Assembly (NCBI RefSeq): GCF_004331035.1
Contig: NZ_SJNT01000018.1
Location: forward strand, 1-59,345
Source: Acinetobacter sp. ANC 4910
GTDB lineage: Bacteria > Pseudomonadota > Gammaproteobacteria > Pseudomonadales > Moraxellaceae
Direction of reading: 5' to 3'
DNA: 59,345 nt
Every line of letters begins with the position of its first letter. Within the stretch, counting starts at the first letter, position 1. The translations under genes were made by a program, and so were the position numbers. Below the pieces are notes generated by a model. That model was not told where the DNA came from. It made no database searches and was given only the letters and a program-made list of their open reading frames with translations. Shown here in pieces: positions 57,564 through 59,345 of the stretch.

Positions 57564-58136
57564 TTGTTGCACTTACCATCGCTGAATCCTCTACCCACCT
57601 TGAAACAATCAACCCGAATTAAATTCAGCATTACTGCATTAAGTATGTTCATGATCACAGGCTGTTCAGGTTTAAGTGGTGGCTCTCTAGAAAAACGTGC
57701 AGCGAAATTGTCTACTGGCATTCAAAAGGCATATTCTATCGACTCAACAACTGCAAACCGTGTTGCACCGATGATTGTGCAAAGTGCAGAACGATATCAG
57801 GTCGACCCTTTACTCATCGCCGCCATGATTCGACAAGAATCAAGTTATCGTAACTATGCTATTTCGCCAGCAGGAGCTGTTGGCTTAACTCAAATCATGC
57901 CTACATATTGGCAGCAAACTTGCTCTGGTGACTTATTTGAAGAAGCCAGTAACATCAATTGTGGCACCTATATTTTAGCTAAATATAATCAATCTGCGGG
58001 TAGCTGGAAAAAGGCCCTTGCCTATTACAATGTTGGACCTACAGGCTATGAGTCGAGCTGGAAAATGCGCCACCAAGGTAAAAAATATGCTAAACAAGTG
58101 AAGCAGCATGAAGAAAAACTCAAAGGTTCACTCTAA
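57564..58136 (+). CDS. Lytic transglycosylase lipoprotein (Slt/MltE-like)
   Basis: 190 residues from a TTG at 57564 (an alternative ATG lies inside the signal peptide). The N-terminal hydrophobic stretch ends at the lipobox MITGC, so it is an outer- or inner-membrane lipoprotein. The SLT domain has the catalytic Glu in AMIRQESSYRNYAISPAG, then GLTQIMPTYW, NCGTYILAKY and LAYYNVGP. It cleaves peptidoglycan glycan strands to anhydro-MurNAc products. Confidence 0.88.
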   Translation: MLHLPSLNPLPTLKQSTRIKFSITALSMFMITGCSGLSGGSLEKRAAKLSTGIQKAYSIDSTTANRVAPMIVQSAERYQVDPLLIAAMIRQESSYRNYAISPAGAVGLTQIMPTYWQQTCSGDLFEEASNINCGTYILAKYNQSAGSWKKALAYYNVGPTGYESSWKMRHQGKKYAKQVKQHEEKLKGSL

Positions 58137-58153
58137 GCTTTGGTTTTAGGAAT

Positions 58154-58186
58154 TAAAAAGCCCAACCAAAGGTGGGCCTTTTATAA
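58154..58186. terminator. Terminator between the transglycosylase and ankyrin genes
   Basis: Imperfect stem AAAAGCCCAACC / GGTGGGCCTTTT with A- and T-flanks between convergent genes. Confidence 0.65.
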
Positions 58187-58194
58187 CGTTATAT

Positions 58195-58506
58195 TTATAA
58201 ACTTTTTAAATATGCAATAATGTCTTTATTTTCAGCCATTTCAGCTAATTCAAGTGCAGTATATTCTGACCGATGATCGATTCTTGCTCCCTTACTGACC
58301 AGCAATTTAACCACATCTAAATGGTCATTTTCCGCCGCAGCTTGTAGTGCACTATAGCCCTCTTCATCAGTTTGATTCGGATCAGCTCCAGCCAATAACA
58401 ACTCCTCGACTTGCTCCACATCACCCAAAGATGACCAGTAAACAAGTTCAGGAAGGTGCAGTTCTTCATCATCTTCTGGGAGTGGAGAGAAAGAGTTGAG
58501 TTTCAT
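58195..58506 (-). CDS. Ankyrin-repeat protein
   Basis: 103 residues, no signal peptide. About two and a half ankyrin repeats are visible: LVYWSSLGDVEQVEELLLAGADPNQTD, EGYSALQAAAENDHLDVVKLLVSKGARIDHR, and YTALELAEMAENKDIIAYL. The acidic N-terminus (PLPEDDEELHLPE) precedes them. It is probably a cytoplasmic protein-binding module; the partner is unknown. Confidence 0.88.
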   Translation of the reverse strand: MKLNSFSPLPEDDEELHLPELVYWSSLGDVEQVEELLLAGADPNQTDEEGYSALQAAAENDHLDVVKLLVSKGARIDHRSEYTALELAEMAENKDIIAYLKSL

Positions 58507-58545
58507 CTTATTGCCAGCCCTATTAATTTCTATTAGCTATTTACT

Positions 58546-59031
58546 TTACTCTTGTACATGAATCTCATTTAATAAAGAAGGTTCTACTGTTAAATACCAT
58601 TCTTTTCTAACATTTCCAGCTGGTATATTTGCTAACGTAAGAGCTAAGGGACCTCCATACTGTGGATAAGTTCCTTTAACTGGTTGCATATATATCCAAA
58701 TTCTTGGTTCTTCTATTGAACCATTCTTCGGTATCCAAATACCACCATCGATATTTTGATCTTTCGAAAAATATACACAATCTTTAGGACCTTGATAATA
58801 TGTTCCTTCCTTATCTGCAAACATTGGTACATATTTACCTTTATATAATCCTTTTATTGTTTTAGTCTTAACACCAAAACTATTAGTAACTATCATTTCT
58901 CCAATTACATCTTTATCCAATATAAAAGCTGTTTCGTTTTGAGGCTTCGATAACTTAGTTGGTTTAACTCCATCAACAGTTGTACAACTTATCAAAAAAA
59001 TGGACATAAAAACTACAAATATTTTTTTCAT
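58546..59031 (-). CDS. Predicted lipoprotein of unknown function
   Basis: 161 residues. The signal peptide MKKIFVVFMSIFLISC ends at a lipobox with Cys16. The mature part has PMFADKEGTYYQGPKDCVYF and a beta-rich pattern (GGIWIPKNGSIEEPRIWIYM). I do not recognise the family. Base composition is more AT-rich than its neighbours, so it may have been acquired. It lies next to the ankyrin gene on the same strand, 39 bases upstream. Confidence 0.7.
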   Translation of the reverse strand: MKKIFVVFMSIFLISCTTVDGVKPTKLSKPQNETAFILDKDVIGEMIVTNSFGVKTKTIKGLYKGKYVPMFADKEGTYYQGPKDCVYFSKDQNIDGGIWIPKNGSIEEPRIWIYMQPVKGTYPQYGGPLALTLANIPAGNVRKEWYLTVEPSLLNEIHVQE

Positions 59032-59144
59032 GAACTAAGGAAAATAAAAAGATATCTAAGTTATTCTAATCTGTTTTTATGAGCAAAAGCTATTCTATGT
59101 TTAAATTGTCTCTTCACTACCCATATTTTCCTCAACGCACAAAG

Positions 59145-59176
59145 AAACACCCCCTAACGTTGGTTAGGGGGTGTTT
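59145..59176 (-). terminator. rRNA operon terminator
   Basis: Perfect 14-base stem AAACACCCCCTAAC / GTTAGGGGGTGTTT with a 4-base loop, 9 bases past the 5S gene on the minus strand, followed by a TTCTTTG tail. Confidence 0.9.
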
Positions 59177-59185
59177 GAATAATGA

Positions 59186-59299
59186 GCTGGCGATGACTTA
59201 CTCTCACATGGGTAACCCCACACTACCATCAGCGCTAAGAGGTTTCACTTCTGAGTTCGGGAAGGGATCAGGTGGTTCACTCTTGCTATTGTCGCCAGC
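59186..59299 (-). rRNA. rrf: 5S ribosomal RNA
   Basis: On the minus strand the 114-base sequence begins GCTGGCGACAATAGCAAGAG and contains the conserved ACCACCTGATCCCTTCCCGA, CTCAGAAGTGAAAC and GCCGATGGTAGT-like (GCTGATGGTAGTGTGGGG) elements; its two ends pair. It is the last gene of an rRNA operon whose 23S gene would lie beyond the right edge. Confidence 0.95.
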
Positions 59300-59345
59300 A
59301 CAACTGTTTATGACTATTCGTTATGGTCTTATTTACACAGCGTGT

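Noticed and set aside
1..59345. CRISPR arrays, tRNA genes, prophage or toxin-antitoxin modules
   Set aside because: No regularly spaced repeats, cloverleaf-like sequences, phage structural genes or recognisable toxin-antitoxin pairs were seen.

Overview
The window looks like an Acinetobacter chromosome. The moderate-to-low GC content, the order fkpA/fklB - wzc-wzb-wza / gna - pseudaminate genes - wzx, and the flanking murJ-ampD-nadC block all match the capsule (K) locus neighbourhood of Acinetobacter. This assignment rests on gene order and protein recognition, not on a database search.

Layout: (1) 1-14.7 kb is part of a capsule K locus. From the left edge it holds the end of an IS5-family transposase, a frameshifted wzy polymerase, a GT52-type (sialyltransferase-like) glycosyltransferase, wzx, and a complete pseudaminic acid module (pseI, a pseH fused to a MaoC domain, pseG, pseF, pseC, pseB) followed by gna, all on the minus strand. 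The export genes wza-wzb-wzc are divergent on the plus strand. The left 2.3 kb is much more AT-rich than the rest. The remaining glycosyltransferases and sugar genes of the locus lie outside the window. (2) 14.9-23.6 kb is conserved flank: two Mip-type FKBP isomerases, murJ, ampD, nadC, an LtaS-like phosphoglycerol transferase, rph and a TetR/FabR-like regulator. (3) 23.7-29.8 kb holds dsbA, ubiG-mupP/gph-yciK, a 51-residue small gene, two RcnB-family periplasmic proteins and argA. (4) 30.2-37.8 kb holds a sulfonate-sulfur operon (two lipoprotein ssuA genes, ssuD, ssuC, ssuB), a RutR-like regulator, a nucleosidase and a SLAC1/TehA transporter. (5) 38-53.4 kb is housekeeping: ribF-ileS-lspA-fkpB, a DUF1624-type membrane acyltransferase, an overlapping DsbA-like/chorismate mutase pair, two different ilvD genes, fmt-rsmB and a ZIP transporter. 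(6) 53.5-59.3 kb holds an NSS transporter with its 47-residue MetS-type small subunit, an outer-membrane beta-barrel, a GNAT enzyme, a lytic transglycosylase, an ankyrin protein, a lipoprotein, and a 5S rRNA gene that ends an rRNA operon entering from the right.

How the genes work together: UDP-GlcNAc is converted by PseB, PseC, PseH, PseG, PseI and PseF to CMP-pseudaminic acid. The GT52 enzyme is the likely transferase, Wzx flips the repeat unit, Wzy should polymerise it, and Wza/Wzb/Wzc export it. As written, wzy needs about six single-base corrections to be read, so the cell may make an unpolymerised (single-repeat) capsule, or the assembly may carry errors there. The PseH-MaoC fusion suggests that the acyl group on the pseudaminate could be made by the same polypeptide that transfers it. 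Outside the K locus the main themes are peptidoglycan assembly and recycling (MurJ, AmpD, MupP-like, lytic transglycosylase) and sulfur acquisition.
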